55,423 nucleotides of DNA from Knoellia remsis (GCF_003002895.1 NZ_PVTI01000025.1:1-55423), one strand, 5' to 3'. Positions 1-9,213 are shown, counted from the first letter of the stretch. The notes: generated by a model from the letters alone, not told the origin. A program made the numbers and translations.

Positions 1-90
1 TCAAGGGTCAATGTCGGCCGACGTGAACAGGCACCCGCATGCCCATTTTCTCCCCGGAACGGGCCGCCCGGAACGGGCGCACAGAACTGA

Positions 91-141
91 TTGCGACTTC
101 GCAGAGTTCGTCGCGGCGCTCCTCACTCTGCGAAGTCGCAA
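91..141. terminator. 17-bp perfect inverted repeat downstream of the DyP peroxidase gene
   Basis: The arms at 91-107 and 125-141 are exact reverse complements around a 17-base loop, just past the stop codon of the minus-strand peroxidase gene. The position suits a terminator, but there is no T-run, so factor-independent termination is not certain. The left arm opens with TTGCGAC after ACTGA, the same lead-in seen in other intergenic palindromes here. Upstream of it, a 12-base direct repeat (cccggaacgggc) lies at 53-64 and 67-78. I see no gene in bases 1-151. Confidence 0.55.
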
Positions 142-151
142 GAAGTCCCAG

Positions 152-1372
152 TCAGGTCACGAGGGCCTGGCCGAGGATCTCCCCGTCGCGGGCTCCGGGC
201 AGGATCGCGAAGACCGCCGACCCGACCGGGGTGATCCACGTGTTGAGCAGGTCACCGTCGGCGATCCGCTGCTGCACCGGGACGAACTGACGCACCGGGT
301 CGGCGCAGTAGGCCGCGAACAGCAGGCCCGCGTCCGACGTCGACCCGACCGAGTCGTCGTAGGAGTAGGGCCGGCGCAGGAACACCTCGTGTGCTGCCGT
401 CGCCGCGGCTCGGCGGATGTGCGCTCCCTCGTGGATCGTGGGGAACCCGAGCGAGTTCGTTGCCGAGAGGTCGCTCGGCACGTCCGGACCCGACCCCGCC
501 TTCGCGGTGAGCGGGCTGCCGTCGGGGAGACGGCGCCCCACGGCGTTCTCGCGGGTGCCGCGGTCCGCCTCGTCCCACGTGTCGAGGTTCATCCGGATGC
601 GCCGCAGCACGAGCGCCGAACCGTCGCGCAGCCACTCCGGCCCGTCGGCGCCGACCCAGAGGCGGGCGTCGTCCGGACCGTCCGTGCGCGGCTGCACGGT
701 CCCGTCGACCTGTCCGAAGAGGTTGCGCATCGGACGCTTCGCGGTCTCGAAGGGGTCGCGGAACCCCCGCTGGACCCACCGCACCGCCGCGAGGTCGCCG
801 GTCCCCGAGACCAGCCGGCGCTGGGCGTGGTGCACGGTGGTCGGGCTGTCCGCGGTGATCTGGAGGAGGAGGTCGCCCCCGGACCAGCGCGGCTCGAGGC
901 GGTCGATCGAGGGGAACGCCGGCAGCGGCGCGAGCCACGCCGGAGCGGTGGCCCCGGCGACCGCGACGGTCCGGGGGCCGACGCCGACTGTCACCGTGAG
1001 GTTCGCCGGGGATGCCGCGAGCTCCGGCTCCTGGTCGGTCAGGCTGGGCCTGCCGGACATGAGCCGCTCGATGTCGTCGGTCCACACCTTGAGGATGCGG
1101 CGCAGCGTGTCCCGGGTCGCGGTCGTGGCGAGGTCGAGGGCCACGAACGCGCCGTGGGACTGCGGGTCCTCGATGATCCCGGCCTGGCGCGGCCCGCGGA
1201 ACTCGCGTGCGGTGTGCTCCGGCCCGGGCAGGCACATCTCGAGTGCCGGGTTGGCTGCCTTGTCGGCGTCGGAGTCACCGAGTGCACGCGTGCAGGCGCC
1301 GACGCCACCCACCGCGGCCAGCCCGGCGAGGCCGGCCGCGATGGTGTGGCGCCGCGAAGGCTGCCCGGTCAC
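152..1372 (-). CDS. Tat-exported Dyp-type haem peroxidase
   Basis: 406 aa. It resembles DyP/EfeB peroxidases, which use peroxide and haem to oxidise organic substrates outside the membrane. Seen: an N-terminal twin-arginine stretch SRRHTI at residues 6-11, a hydrophobic segment ending in VGAC (Cys27, possible lipobox), and the DyP signature GQVDG at residues 220-224. The GTG start at 1372 was chosen because it overlaps the stop of the upstream PCuAC gene by four bases (GTGA) and puts the Tat signal at the extreme N-terminus; a longer reading would place an unrelated 125-residue tail before it. It is the last gene of a copper-chaperone/peroxidase pair, so translational coupling is likely. The family is clear; substrate and metal link are inferred only from context. 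Confidence 0.9.
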   Translation of the reverse strand: MTGQPSRRHTIAAGLAGLAAVGGVGACTRALGDSDADKAANPALEMCLPGPEHTAREFRGPRQAGIIEDPQSHGAFVALDLATTATRDTLRRILKVWTDDIERLMSGRPSLTDQEPELAASPANLTVTVGVGPRTVAVAGATAPAWLAPLPAFPSIDRLEPRWSGGDLLLQITADSPTTVHHAQRRLVSGTGDLAAVRWVQRGFRDPFETAKRPMRNLFGQVDGTVQPRTDGPDDARLWVGADGPEWLRDGSALVLRRIRMNLDTWDEADRGTRENAVGRRLPDGSPLTAKAGSGPDVPSDLSATNSLGFPTIHEGAHIRRAAATAAHEVFLRRPYSYDDSVGSTSDAGLLFAAYCADPVRQFVPVQQRIADGDLLNTWITPVGSAVFAILPGARDGEILGQALVT

Positions 1373-1938
1373 GACTTGCCGGGCTGGTAGCTCTCGTTCG
1401 CGCCCTCGAAGGAGCGCGCGGGAGCGGTGAGGTCGACCTTGCCGGCGGAGGTCGTCAGCTCGACGGAGACCTCGTCGCCGATGTTGATCGGCTTCGGCAG
1501 CTCCATGAGCATGATGTGGTTGGCGCCCGGCTTGAGCTCGAAGGTGCCTCCGGCCGGGACGACGATCTCCTTGACGGGACGCATCGTCATGGCGCCGACC
1601 TCGCCGACGGTCTCGTGCAGCTCGGCCTTGCCGGCGACGGGGGACGACGCGGCGGTGATGGTCACCGGCGCGTCGGTGGTGTTGCGCAGGACGCCGAACA
1701 TCGCCGACATCGCCATCTTGTCGAGCTTCGGCAGGGCCTTGACCCAACCCTTCTCCATGACGAGGGGCTCGGCCGCGGACGTCGACGCCGGCGAGGTCGT
1801 CGAGGGGCTCGACGTGTCGCTCGACGCGTCACCGTTGCCACCGCCGCAGGCGGCGAGGGGACCGACCGCGAGGGTGAGGGCGGAGGCGACGGCGACGCGC
1901 CGCAGGGTGGACGTGGACATGCGGGTGGTGCGGGACAT
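1369..1938 (-). CDS. PCu(A)C-type periplasmic copper chaperone lipoprotein
   Basis: 189 aa. PCuAC proteins bind Cu(I) outside the membrane and deliver it to cupro-enzymes. Seen: signal peptide with lipobox LAAC (Cys31), a Ser/Thr-rich linker, then the PCuAC copper ligands spread as ELHE, MTMRP and HIMLM, matching the H-M-H-M arrangement of the family. The ATG at 1938 follows GGAG with suitable spacing; an in-frame TTG four codons upstream lies inside that ribosome-binding site and is less likely. It overlaps the peroxidase gene by four bases. The minus-strand leader contains an ATACCCC half-site like the one in the copB operator, so copper-responsive control is possible but unproven. Confidence 0.92.
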   Translation of the reverse strand: MSRTTRMSTSTLRRVAVASALTLAVGPLAACGGGNGDASSDTSSPSTTSPASTSAAEPLVMEKGWVKALPKLDKMAMSAMFGVLRNTTDAPVTITAASSPVAGKAELHETVGEVGAMTMRPVKEIVVPAGGTFELKPGANHIMLMELPKPINIGDEVSVELTTSAGKVDLTAPARSFEGANESYQPGKS

Positions 1939-2103
1939 GGGTGTCTCCAAAGGGGTATGGGTGCACGGCAGCGCTCAAGGGGTGAGCGCCGGTGTGCCGT
2001 GCGGGAAGAAATGCATGGGCTGTGAGGTCGCCGAAGGAGCCGCTCAGAGGGCGAGGACGTCGCGCAGACGTCGACGGGGTCGCTCGGGCGGCGACGGAGT
2101 CGC

Positions 2104-2763
2104 TCAGGTGGCGACGGCGCGGGCCACGTGCGGCGGCGCGCGAGGCCGGGTCGCGGCCGCGACGACGGTCGAGGCCCACGTGAGCGCCGCGGGCCGGACG
2201 GCGACGCGGAGCAGAGCGGGGATCCGGGCGCTCGCGATCTGCGGCAGCGCCCGGGCGACAACGGCCCAGAGCACGCGCTCACCGTGGCGGACGAGCAGCG
2301 CGAGGAGCACCGTGGCGACGGCGTGCCACGCGAGCATCGACCCGGTGAGGCCGTGGGCCATGCCCTCCATCCCGGTCGTGCCGGTCGTGCCCGCAACGCT
2401 TGCGGCCCCGGTGAGGACCGGGCCGCCCGACATGGCGGCGTGGTCGGCCGCCGACATCGCGGGCGCGGAACCGGCGCTCACACCCGTGGCGCCGGGGAGG
2501 GTCATCGCCGTGAGCCCGAGGTGGGTGGCGACCTGGCCCAGGGCCAGCGCGGCGCCCGCGGACAGCCCGCCCAGTCGTCGCGAGGTCAGCGCCAGACAGG
2601 CGGGCCAGACGAGGACGGCGAGCAGAACGAGGGGGATCGGCGGGGGGACGTGGCCACCGGCCATCGCGTGCGCGGCCGACCCCAGGGCGAGGATGAGGAC
2701 GCTCAGCACGCTCGCGCGCAGCGCGCGAACGACTCCGTGCCGGGCCTCGATCACGGCGGTCAT
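2104..2763 (-). CDS. multi-pass membrane protein with Met/His-rich loop, upstream of the copper chaperone gene
   Basis: 219 aa, family not recognised. Hydrophobic stretches lie near residues 11-31, 43-59, 68-86 and 142-160. The loop between the third and fourth is rich in Met and His (MSAADHAAMSGG, then MEGMAHGL), which suggests soft-metal binding. It lies 165 bases upstream of the PCuAC gene on the same strand, so a role in copper handling is an inference from composition and neighbourhood. The C-terminal 40 residues are basic and Ala/Pro-rich. It is divergent from rbfA. The intervening 1939-2103 carries degenerate repeats of a CTGAGCGAC-type unit. Confidence 0.65.
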   Translation of the reverse strand: MTAVIEARHGVVRALRASVLSVLILALGSAAHAMAGGHVPPPIPLVLLAVLVWPACLALTSRRLGGLSAGAALALGQVATHLGLTAMTLPGATGVSAGSAPAMSAADHAAMSGGPVLTGAASVAGTTGTTGMEGMAHGLTGSMLAWHAVATVLLALLVRHGERVLWAVVARALPQIASARIPALLRVAVRPAALTWASTVVAAATRPRAPPHVARAVAT

Positions 2764-2803
2764 CCTACGGTGCGCCGCGTGACTCCTCTCATCGGTCCGG
2801 AAC

Positions 2804-2809
2804 TAGGCT
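2804..2809 (+). promoter_or_regulatory. candidate -10 (TAGGCT) of rbfA
   Basis: TAGGCT fits the TANNNT actinobacterial -10. A start about seven bases downstream leaves a leader of about 55 bases before the rbfA ATG at 2872, which has AGGAG nine bases before it. No convincing -35 is visible. Confidence 0.45.
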
Positions 2810-2871
2810 GGAGGACGCACTCATACGGCCCGTCCCACGGGCCCGCACCGACCACGGATCAGGAGCACGCC

Positions 2872-3375
2872 ATGGCGGACGCCGCCCGCGCCCACAAGGT
2901 CGCCGACCGCATCAAGACCCTCATCGCCGCCGGCCTCGAGCAGGTCGTCAAGGACCCGGACCTCGGCTTCGTCACGATCACCGACGTGCGCGTGACGAAC
3001 GACCTCCAGCACGCGTCGGTCTTCTACACGGTCTTCGGTGACGACGCCCAGCGGGCCACGACGGCCGAGATCCTCGAGGCCAACCGGGGCAAGCTCCGCA
3101 GCCACGTCGGGCGCGGGCTCGGCATCCGGCTCACCCCGTCGCTGGAGTTCATCGCCGACGCCATCCCCGAGACGGCGGCCCACCTCGAGACCCTCCTCGC
3201 GGAGGCGCGGGAGCGGGACGCCCAGGTCGCCGCCACCGCGGCCGGTGCCGCGTATGCCGGTGAGTCCGACCCGTACCGCCACGAGGACGACGAAGGCGAC
3301 GGCTCCGTCGAGGACGACACCGACCGGGACGGGGCCACGCGGTCGAGCACACCCGAGGACGAGGGCAGGGAGTGA
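2872..3375 (+). CDS. rbfA: 30S ribosome-binding factor A
   Basis: 167 aa. RbfA assists late 30S maturation by binding near the 5' end of 16S rRNA. The first 120 residues form the family's KH-like domain (ADRIKTLIAAGLEQVVKDP, then FVTITDVRVTNDLQHA, and a GRGLGIRLTPSLEF strand). The last 40 residues are an acidic tail (EDDEGDGSVEDDTDRD) common in actinobacteria. The ATG is preceded by AGGAG. It overlaps truB by four bases. Normally infB lies directly upstream; here a divergent membrane-protein gene does, so rbfA appears to head its own transcription unit. Confidence 0.96.
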   Translation: MADAARAHKVADRIKTLIAAGLEQVVKDPDLGFVTITDVRVTNDLQHASVFYTVFGDDAQRATTAEILEANRGKLRSHVGRGLGIRLTPSLEFIADAIPETAAHLETLLAEARERDAQVAATAAGAAYAGESDPYRHEDDEGDGSVEDDTDRDGATRSSTPEDEGRE

Positions 3376-4289
3376 GCGACACCGTCGACGGCCTGCTGAT
3401 CGTCGACAAGCCCGCCGACTGGACGAGCCACGACGTCGTCGCGCGCACCCGCCGGCTCGCGCAGACCCGCAAGGTCGGGCACGCCGGCACCCTCGACCCG
3501 ATGGCGACGGGCGTGCTCGTCCTCGGCATCGGCCGGGCGACGAAGCTGCTCACCTTCCTCGTCGGCTGCGACAAGGACTACACGGCGACGATCCGCCTCG
3601 GGCAGAGCACGCTCACCGACGACGCCGAGGGCGAGGTCACGAGCACACCCGGTGCCGCCGACGTCACCGACGAGGCGATCGCCGATGCCGTCGACACCCT
3701 CACCGGCGACATCGACCAGGTTCCGAGCGCGGTCAGCGCGATCAAGGTCCAGGGGCAGCGCTCCTACCACCGGGCTCGCGCGGGGGAGGCCGTCGACCTG
3801 CCGGCGCGCCCGATCACGGTGTCGCACTTCGGGATTCGCGACATCCGTCCTGTCGCCCTCGACGACGGCACGGAGCTGCGGGACGTCGACGTCGAGGTCA
3901 CTGTCTCGTCCGGAACCTATGTCCGTGCGCTCGCCCGCGACCTCGGTGCGGCTCTCGGCTCCGCCGGACACCTCACGGCCCTGCGCCGGACCCGCGTCGG
4001 CGGCTTCGGTCTCGACACCGCACACCCACTGGCCGAGCTCGAGGCCCGCCAGGGTGAGCCGATGCCCGTCGTCCCGCTCGCCGACGCCGCGCGCGCGGCG
4101 TTCGCCGTCCGTGAGCTGACCGAGGCCGAGGCACGCACCGTCGGCTATGGCCAGCGCCTGCCGTCGGCGCAGCCGGGGCGCGACGAACCAGTGGCCGCGT
4201 TCGCCCCCGACGGCACCCTCGTCGCCATGCTCGACGAGACGAAGACCACAGCCCGAAGCCACGTCGTCTTCGCTCCGGCACGTCCGTAA
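3372..4289 (+). CDS. truB: tRNA pseudouridine-55 synthase
   Basis: 305 aa. TruB isomerises U55 in the T-loop of tRNAs. Seen: the N-terminal signature LLIVDKPADWTSHDVV, the catalytic-Asp motif HAGTLDPMATGVL near residues 38-50, KDYTATIRLG, and a PUA-like C-terminal region. It starts at GTG 3372 within the rbfA stop (GTGA overlap), which fixes the start. The stop TAA is followed one base later by the ribF start, so rbfA, truB and ribF look like one operon, as in many bacteria. Confidence 0.96.
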   Translation: MSDTVDGLLIVDKPADWTSHDVVARTRRLAQTRKVGHAGTLDPMATGVLVLGIGRATKLLTFLVGCDKDYTATIRLGQSTLTDDAEGEVTSTPGAADVTDEAIADAVDTLTGDIDQVPSAVSAIKVQGQRSYHRARAGEAVDLPARPITVSHFGIRDIRPVALDDGTELRDVDVEVTVSSGTYVRALARDLGAALGSAGHLTALRRTRVGGFGLDTAHPLAELEARQGEPMPVVPLADAARAAFAVRELTEAEARTVGYGQRLPSAQPGRDEPVAAFAPDGTLVAMLDETKTTARSHVVFAPARP

Positions 4290-4290
4290 A

Positions 4291-5262
4291 GTGTCCACCG
4301 TGCACCGCTTCACCGACCCTGCCGAGACGCCGGACGAGCTCCGTCCCTGTGTCGTCACGCTGGGCAACTTCGACGGCGTCCACCGCGGGCACAAGGCGGT
4401 GATCTCCCGGCTGGTCGAGATCGGCCGCGAGCGTGACCTGCCTGCCGTCGCCGTGACCTTCGACCCGCACCCGCTCGCCGTGCTCCACCCCGAGCGCGCC
4501 CCCGCGCTCATCACGCCGGGTGCGATCCGCGACGACCTGCTCGCGACGACGGGTCTGGACGGGCTGCTCGTCATGGAGTTCACCCGCGAGTTCGCGCAGC
4601 AGTCGCCCGAGGAGTTCGTCCGCACGACGTTCGTCGAGGGGCTGGGCGCGCAGGTCGTCGTCGTCGGCCACGACACCCGCTTCGGCTACCAGAACTCCGG
4701 CGACGTCGGCACCCTCCGCGAGCTGGGGGAGCAGCACGGCTTCGAGGTCGTCGCGCTCGACGACGTCGGCGACGGCGAACGCTGGTCCTCGACCTCGGTC
4801 CGGCGCGACCTCGCCGAGGGCGACGTCGCCGCCGCCGCGCGCGTGCTCGGCCGGCCGCACCGTGTCGTCGGCACGGTCGTGCACGGCCACCATCGCGGTC
4901 GCGAGCTGGGCTACCCCACGGCGAACCTCGCCGCCGATTCCGACGGGCTCGTTCCCGCCGAGGGTGTGTATGCCGGGTGGCTCACCCGCCTCGACATCGC
5001 ACCGGGCGAGCCCGACCGCACCATGCCGGCCGCGATCAGCATCGGCACCAACCCCACCTTCGACACGCTCGACCGCCGCACGGTCGAGGCCTACGTCCTC
5101 GACCGTGACGACCTCGACCTCTACGACGAGCGGGTCGTCGTCGAGTTCGTCGAGCGGATCCGCCCGACCCTGAAGTTCGAGAGCATCGACGAGCTGCTCG
5201 AGGCCATGGCCAAGGACGTCGAGCAGTGCCGCGCGGTGCTCACCCAGATCGTCCACTCCTGA
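4291..5262 (+). CDS. ribF: bifunctional riboflavin kinase/FAD synthetase
   Basis: 323 aa. RibF makes FMN from riboflavin and then FAD. The N-terminal half is the nucleotidyltransferase: GNFDGVHRGHKAVI near residue 25 carries the HxGH-type site, and SSTSVRRDL is its second signature. The C-terminal half is the flavokinase domain (HRGRELGYPTANL, then IGTNPTF and RPTLKFESIDEL). GTG 4291 starts one base after the truB stop; a second GTG at 4300 is an alternative. The 3' end is overlapped by the next reading frame. Confidence 0.95.
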   Translation: MSTVHRFTDPAETPDELRPCVVTLGNFDGVHRGHKAVISRLVEIGRERDLPAVAVTFDPHPLAVLHPERAPALITPGAIRDDLLATTGLDGLLVMEFTREFAQQSPEEFVRTTFVEGLGAQVVVVGHDTRFGYQNSGDVGTLRELGEQHGFEVVALDDVGDGERWSSTSVRRDLAEGDVAAAARVLGRPHRVVGTVVHGHHRGRELGYPTANLAADSDGLVPAEGVYAGWLTRLDIAPGEPDRTMPAAISIGTNPTFDTLDRRTVEAYVLDRDDLDLYDERVVVEFVERIRPTLKFESIDELLEAMAKDVEQCRAVLTQIVHS

Positions 5263-6425
5263 GCCGCTTCCCGCTGGCCGGTGACGTCCCCGGGCGGGGC
5301 GCGGGTCGCGGCGGTGTCGCGTCGAGGTCCTGGCTGCGTCAGGACCTCGGCCTGCTCATCGGAGCCGCCGGCACCTCCGTCGTGGGCGCCCTCCTCGTGT
5401 GGTCCGCGACCAACGAAGCCGCAGGGACGGCATACCTCGTCCGTCACCTGCTCAACACCGCGATCGGGATCGCGCTCGCGGTCGCCGTCTCCCGGCTCGG
5501 GCAGCACGGGCTGCGGCTCGTCGCGCCGTGGCTCTACGGCGCGGCGGTGCTCGGGCTTGTTGCGGTGCTCACCCCGCTGGGTCTCACCGTCAACGGGTCC
5601 CGGTCGTGGATCCCCGTCGCGGCCGGGTTCACGCTGCAGCCGGCGGAGTTCGCCAAGCTCGGGCTCGCGCTCGTGCTCGGGTTCGTCTTCGCCGACCGCT
5701 GGGAGCGCGGCGTCGCGCCGGGAGGTCGGGACGTCGCGGTGGGGTGGGCGCTCGCGGCCGTGCCCGTCGTGCTCATCCTCGCCCAGCCCGACCTCGGCTC
5801 GGCGGTCGTCCTCGGGGCGCTGGCCTATGTCGTCATCGCCGTCGCGGGCGCGTCGCGGCGGTGGGTCGTCGGGATCGCGGCGCTCGCCGTGGGTCTGCTC
5901 GTCGCCGCGCTCACGACGCCGCTGCTCAGCGACTACCAGCGCGACCGGCTGCTCGCCTTCGCCGACCCGAGCGCGGACCCGCAGGGCATCGGCTACCAGA
6001 CCCGCCAGGTGCGGCTCGCGATCGGCTCCGGCGGCTGGACCGGTCAGGGCTTCATGGAGGGCCGGCAGACGCAGGGTGGGTTCATCCCGTTCCAGCTCAA
6101 CGACTTCATCTTCTCGGTCGCGGGGGAGGAGCTCGGGTTCCTCGGCGCCGCAGGGCTGCTCGTGCTGCTCTCCTTCATCGTCATCCGGGTGTTCGTCGTG
6201 GCGGGCCGCTCCCGCGACGCCTTCGGTCGGTTCGTCGGCGTCGGCGTCGGGACCTGGCTGGGGTTCCAGGTCTTCCAGAACGTCGGCATGAACCTCGGCG
6301 TCATGCCCGTCACCGGGCTGCCGCTGCCGTTCGTCTCGTACGGCGGGTCGTCGATGTTCGCGTCCTGGCTCGCCATCGGCGTCGTCAATGCGGCGTATGC
6401 CGCGGGGCAGCGTCCGCGTTCCTGA
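5226..6425 (+). CDS. SEDS-family peptidoglycan glycosyltransferase (RodA/FtsW type)
   Basis: 399 aa, about ten membrane segments. SEDS proteins polymerise lipid II with a partner class B PBP. Seen in order: NGSRSWI, LQPAEFAKL, PDLGSAVV, RLLAFADPSADPQGIGYQ, the large extracytoplasmic loop ending FQLNDFIFSVAGEELG (candidate catalytic Asp in LND), and NVGMNLGVMPVTGLPLPF followed by SYGGSS. These fit RodA somewhat better than FtsW. The only good in-frame start is GTG 5226, which overlaps ribF by 37 bases; a later start would fall inside the first membrane segment. No partner PBP is adjacent. Confidence 0.9.
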   Translation: MPRGAHPDRPLLSRFPLAGDVPGRGAGRGGVASRSWLRQDLGLLIGAAGTSVVGALLVWSATNEAAGTAYLVRHLLNTAIGIALAVAVSRLGQHGLRLVAPWLYGAAVLGLVAVLTPLGLTVNGSRSWIPVAAGFTLQPAEFAKLGLALVLGFVFADRWERGVAPGGRDVAVGWALAAVPVVLILAQPDLGSAVVLGALAYVVIAVAGASRRWVVGIAALAVGLLVAALTTPLLSDYQRDRLLAFADPSADPQGIGYQTRQVRLAIGSGGWTGQGFMEGRQTQGGFIPFQLNDFIFSVAGEELGFLGAAGLLVLLSFIVIRVFVVAGRSRDAFGRFVGVGVGTWLGFQVFQNVGMNLGVMPVTGLPLPFVSYGGSSMFASWLAIGVVNAAYAAGQRPRS

Positions 6426-6530
6426 CCCGCCCCGCATTCTGACGCGGCCCGCGACGTGAGCGACCCACGAGGTGAGCGACCGCGAGGGGCGCGCGGACGG
6501 CATACGAGACGGTTCGTTACTCATCGGTCA

Positions 6531-6546
6531 CGTTTGGCTGCAAACG
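6531..6546. promoter_or_regulatory. palindrome cgtttg-gctg-caaacg upstream of the acyl-CoA synthetase gene
   Basis: Six-base arms with a four-base spacer in the 188-base gap between the SEDS gene and the synthetase gene. It could be an operator for the downstream gene or part of a terminator. The same gap holds one inverse GTATGCCG copy at 6498-6505 and a repeated GTGAGCGACC. Confidence 0.3.
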
Positions 6547-6613
6547 CTCCCGAGGTGAGTGGAGCCTGTGGGAGCATCACGGCCACGAGCTCCCCAATGA
6601 CGAGGACACCGCC

Positions 6614-8503
6614 ATGCTCAAGGCAACCCCGCAGATCCACTCGCCGGCCGACGAGCCGATCGACAACAGCCTGCTCGAGAACCGCTCACCGAGCGTCGGG
6701 CACCTGTTCCGGGACCGGGTCGAGAAGACCCCCGACTCCACCGCCTTCATGTACGCCAAGGTCGACGCGGGCACCGACGGCGCGGACGAGTGGGTGAGCG
6801 AGACCTGGGCGCAGGTCCGCGACCGCGTCTACGCGATCGGCGCCGGGCTCATCGCGCTCGGCGTCGGGCCCGAGGAGCGGGTCGCGATCGCGTCGGGCAC
6901 GCGCTACGAGTGAGCGATCGCCGACCTCGCCGTCATGGTCGCGGGCGCCGCGACGACGACGATCTACCCGACGACCATCGCCGACGACGTCGCGTTCATC
7001 CTCACCGACAGCCAGACCAAGGTCGTCTTCGCCGAGGACGCCGAGCAGGTTGCCAAGCTCCGCGGCATCCACGACCAGCTGCCCGGGGTGAGCAAGGTCG
7101 TCACCTTCGACGCCGAGGCCGCCGACGGTGGGGACGACTGGGTCATCTCGCTCGACGCGCTCGAGGAGCTCGGTCGCACGGGTCTGCAGCGCGACCCCGG
7201 CCTCATCGACGCGCGCATCGACGCGATCACGCCGGACCGGCTCGCGACGATCATCTACACCTCCGGCACGACCGGGCGTCCCAAGGGCGTGCGGCTGCTG
7301 CACTCGACGTGGACCTACCAGGCCGCGACGATCACCGCGATCGGCATCCTCGACGAGGACGACCTGCAGTACCTCTGGCTCCCGCTCGCGCACGTCTTCG
7401 GCAAGGTCCTGCTCACCTCGCCGCTCCAGATCGGCTTTGCCACGGCCATCGACGGCCGCATCGACAAGATCGTCGACAACCTCGCCGTCGTGAAGCCGAC
7501 GTTCATGGGGGCCGCGCCGCGCATCTTCGAGAAGGCCTATGGCCGGATCACGATGATGGTGGCCGAGGAGGGCGGCATCAAGGCGAAGCTCTTCGGCTGG
7601 GCCGAGGGAGTCGGGCGCGAGGTGAGCGACCTGCGCGCCGAGGGCAAGGACCCCAGCGGCCTGCTCGCCCGCAAGTACGCCCTCGCCGACAAGCTCGTCA
7701 TGAGCAAGATCCGCGACCGGTTCGGCGGGCGGATCCGGTTCTTCATCTCCGGCTCGGCCGCGCTCAACCAGGACGTGGCCCGGTGGTTCGACGCGATGGG
7801 GATGCAGATCGCCGAGGGCTACGGGCTCACCGAGTCCAGCGCCGCCGCCTTCGTCAACCGCACGGCGGCCTACCGCTACGGCACCGTCGGCTGGCCCGTC
7901 CCGGGCACCGAGGCGCGCATCGCCGACGACGGTGAGGTCCTGCTGCGCGGCGACGGCATCATGGATGGCTACCACAACAACCCCGACGCCACGGCCGAGT
8001 CGATCGACGCCGACGGGTGGTTCCACACCGGCGACATCGGTCAGCTCGACGATCGCGGGTTCCTCACGATCACCGACCGCAAGAAGGACCTCTTCAAGAC
8101 CTCCGGCGGCAAGTACGTCGCGCCGTCGGCGATCGAGTCGACCTTCAAGGGGCTGTGCCCGTACGTCAGCCAGTTCCTCGTCCACGGCGCCGACCGCAAC
8201 TTCGTCTCCGCGCTCGTCACCCTCGACCCGGACGCCATCCAGGGCTGGGCCGACGCCAACGGGCTCGGCGGCAGGTCGTACTCCGAGATCGTCACCTCGC
8301 CGCAGGCGCGCGAGCTCGTCCAGGGCTACGTCGACCAGCTCAACGCCGGGCTCAACCGATGGGAGACGATCAAGAAGTTCACCATCCTCGACGCGGACCT
8401 CACGGTCGAGAGCGGCGAGCTGACGCCGAGCCTCAAGCTCAAGCGCAAGGTCGTCACCGAGCGGCACAAGGACGCACTCGACGCGCACTACGCGGAGGCG
8501 TAG
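6614..8503 (+). pseudogene. long-chain fatty-acid-CoA ligase (FadD15-like) interrupted by an in-frame TGA
   Basis: An AMP-forming acyl-CoA synthetase activating fatty acids, about 629 codons if read through. The first part (from ATG 6614, after GAGGA) ends ASGTRYE then TGA at 6911-6913. The same frame continues without a break as AIADLAVMVAGAATTTIYP to 8503. In this family a Trp normally follows that Glu, so TGA is best explained as TGG changed by one base. All later motifs are intact: P-loop IIYTSGTTGRPKGV, EGYGLTESS, GWFHTGDIG and TDRKKDLFKTSGGKYV. Options are a recent nonsense mutation, a sequencing error, or readthrough; reinitiation near ATG 6935 would lose about 107 residues. No other lesions are visible, so decay is either recent or absent. 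Confidence 0.85.
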
Positions 8504-8533
8504 CCGGGCCGGACGTCCGGACGGCTGGGTCGC

Positions 8534-9172
8534 TCAGTCCTCGACGAGGGGGACGAAGCGGTACGCCCCGTGGGTGGTCACCTCGACATCGTCGTCCGTA
8601 TGCCGTTCGCGACCGTCCGCGGCGGCGTCACCGTCGCCTGTGCGACGGAGCGCGCGGTGCATGATGCCGTCGACGGGGACGACGAGGACTCCCCCGGGAG
8701 CGAGCTGGTCGAGGAGGGCCTGCGGCAGCCGAGTCGCCCCCGCCGAGACGAGGATGCGGTCGAAGGGCGCCTGCTTCGGTGCGCCGAGGACACCGGAAGA
8801 CGCGACGTCGAGGCGCGCCCACGGCATACCGGTTCGGTCGAGGTTCGCAGCGCCGAAGCCCGCGACCTCGGCGAGCCGTTCGACCCCGACGACGCTGCCG
8901 CCGGGTCCGGTGAGGTGCGCGAGAAGCGCTGTCGTCCAGCCGGATCCGGTACCCACGTCGAGGACCCGCATGCCCGGCTGCACGTCGAGCAGCTCGAGCA
9001 TCGCCGCGACGGTGCGCGGCTGGGAGTTCGTCTGACCGGAGCCGATGGGGATGGGCCCGTCGTAGTCGGCGTTCTCCCGATCTGTGGGCGGCAGGAAGCC
9101 TTCGCGGGGCACGACCGTCATCGCGTCGGCGACGCGCCGGGCGACTCGTGACGAAGCTGTCATCACCGACAT
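8534..9172 (-). CDS. protein-L-isoaspartate O-methyltransferase
   Basis: 212 aa. PCMTs use SAM to methylate isoaspartyl residues and start their repair. Seen: the upstream signature VPREGFLPP and then IPIGSGQTNSQPRTVAAML, the SAM site VLDVGTGSGWTTALLA near residues 70-85, and post motifs FDRILVSAGA and LAPGGVLVVPV. The ATG at 9172 is preceded by GGGGG; the frame can be extended upstream but only into sequence resembling no family member. It ends convergently with the acyl-CoA synthetase, 30 bases away. It carries two GTATGCCG copies in different frames (as Arg-His-Thr and as Met-Pro). Confidence 0.9.
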   Translation of the reverse strand: MSVMTASSRVARRVADAMTVVPREGFLPPTDRENADYDGPIPIGSGQTNSQPRTVAAMLELLDVQPGMRVLDVGTGSGWTTALLAHLTGPGGSVVGVERLAEVAGFGAANLDRTGMPWARLDVASSGVLGAPKQAPFDRILVSAGATRLPQALLDQLAPGGVLVVPVDGIMHRALRRTGDGDAAADGRERHTDDDVEVTTHGAYRFVPLVED

Positions 9173-9213
9173 CGTGCCCCCGAGACCGACGGCCCAAACA
9201 CGCACACCTCGCC

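Noticed and set aside
152-1747. 531-residue version of the DyP protein
   Set aside because: The extra N-terminus is the out-of-frame shadow of the PCuAC gene and would bury the Tat signal.
6911-6913. Selenocysteine at the in-frame TGA of the acyl-CoA synthetase
   Set aside because: The position is a Trp in the family, not Cys or Sec, and no SECIS-like hairpin directly downstream was seen.
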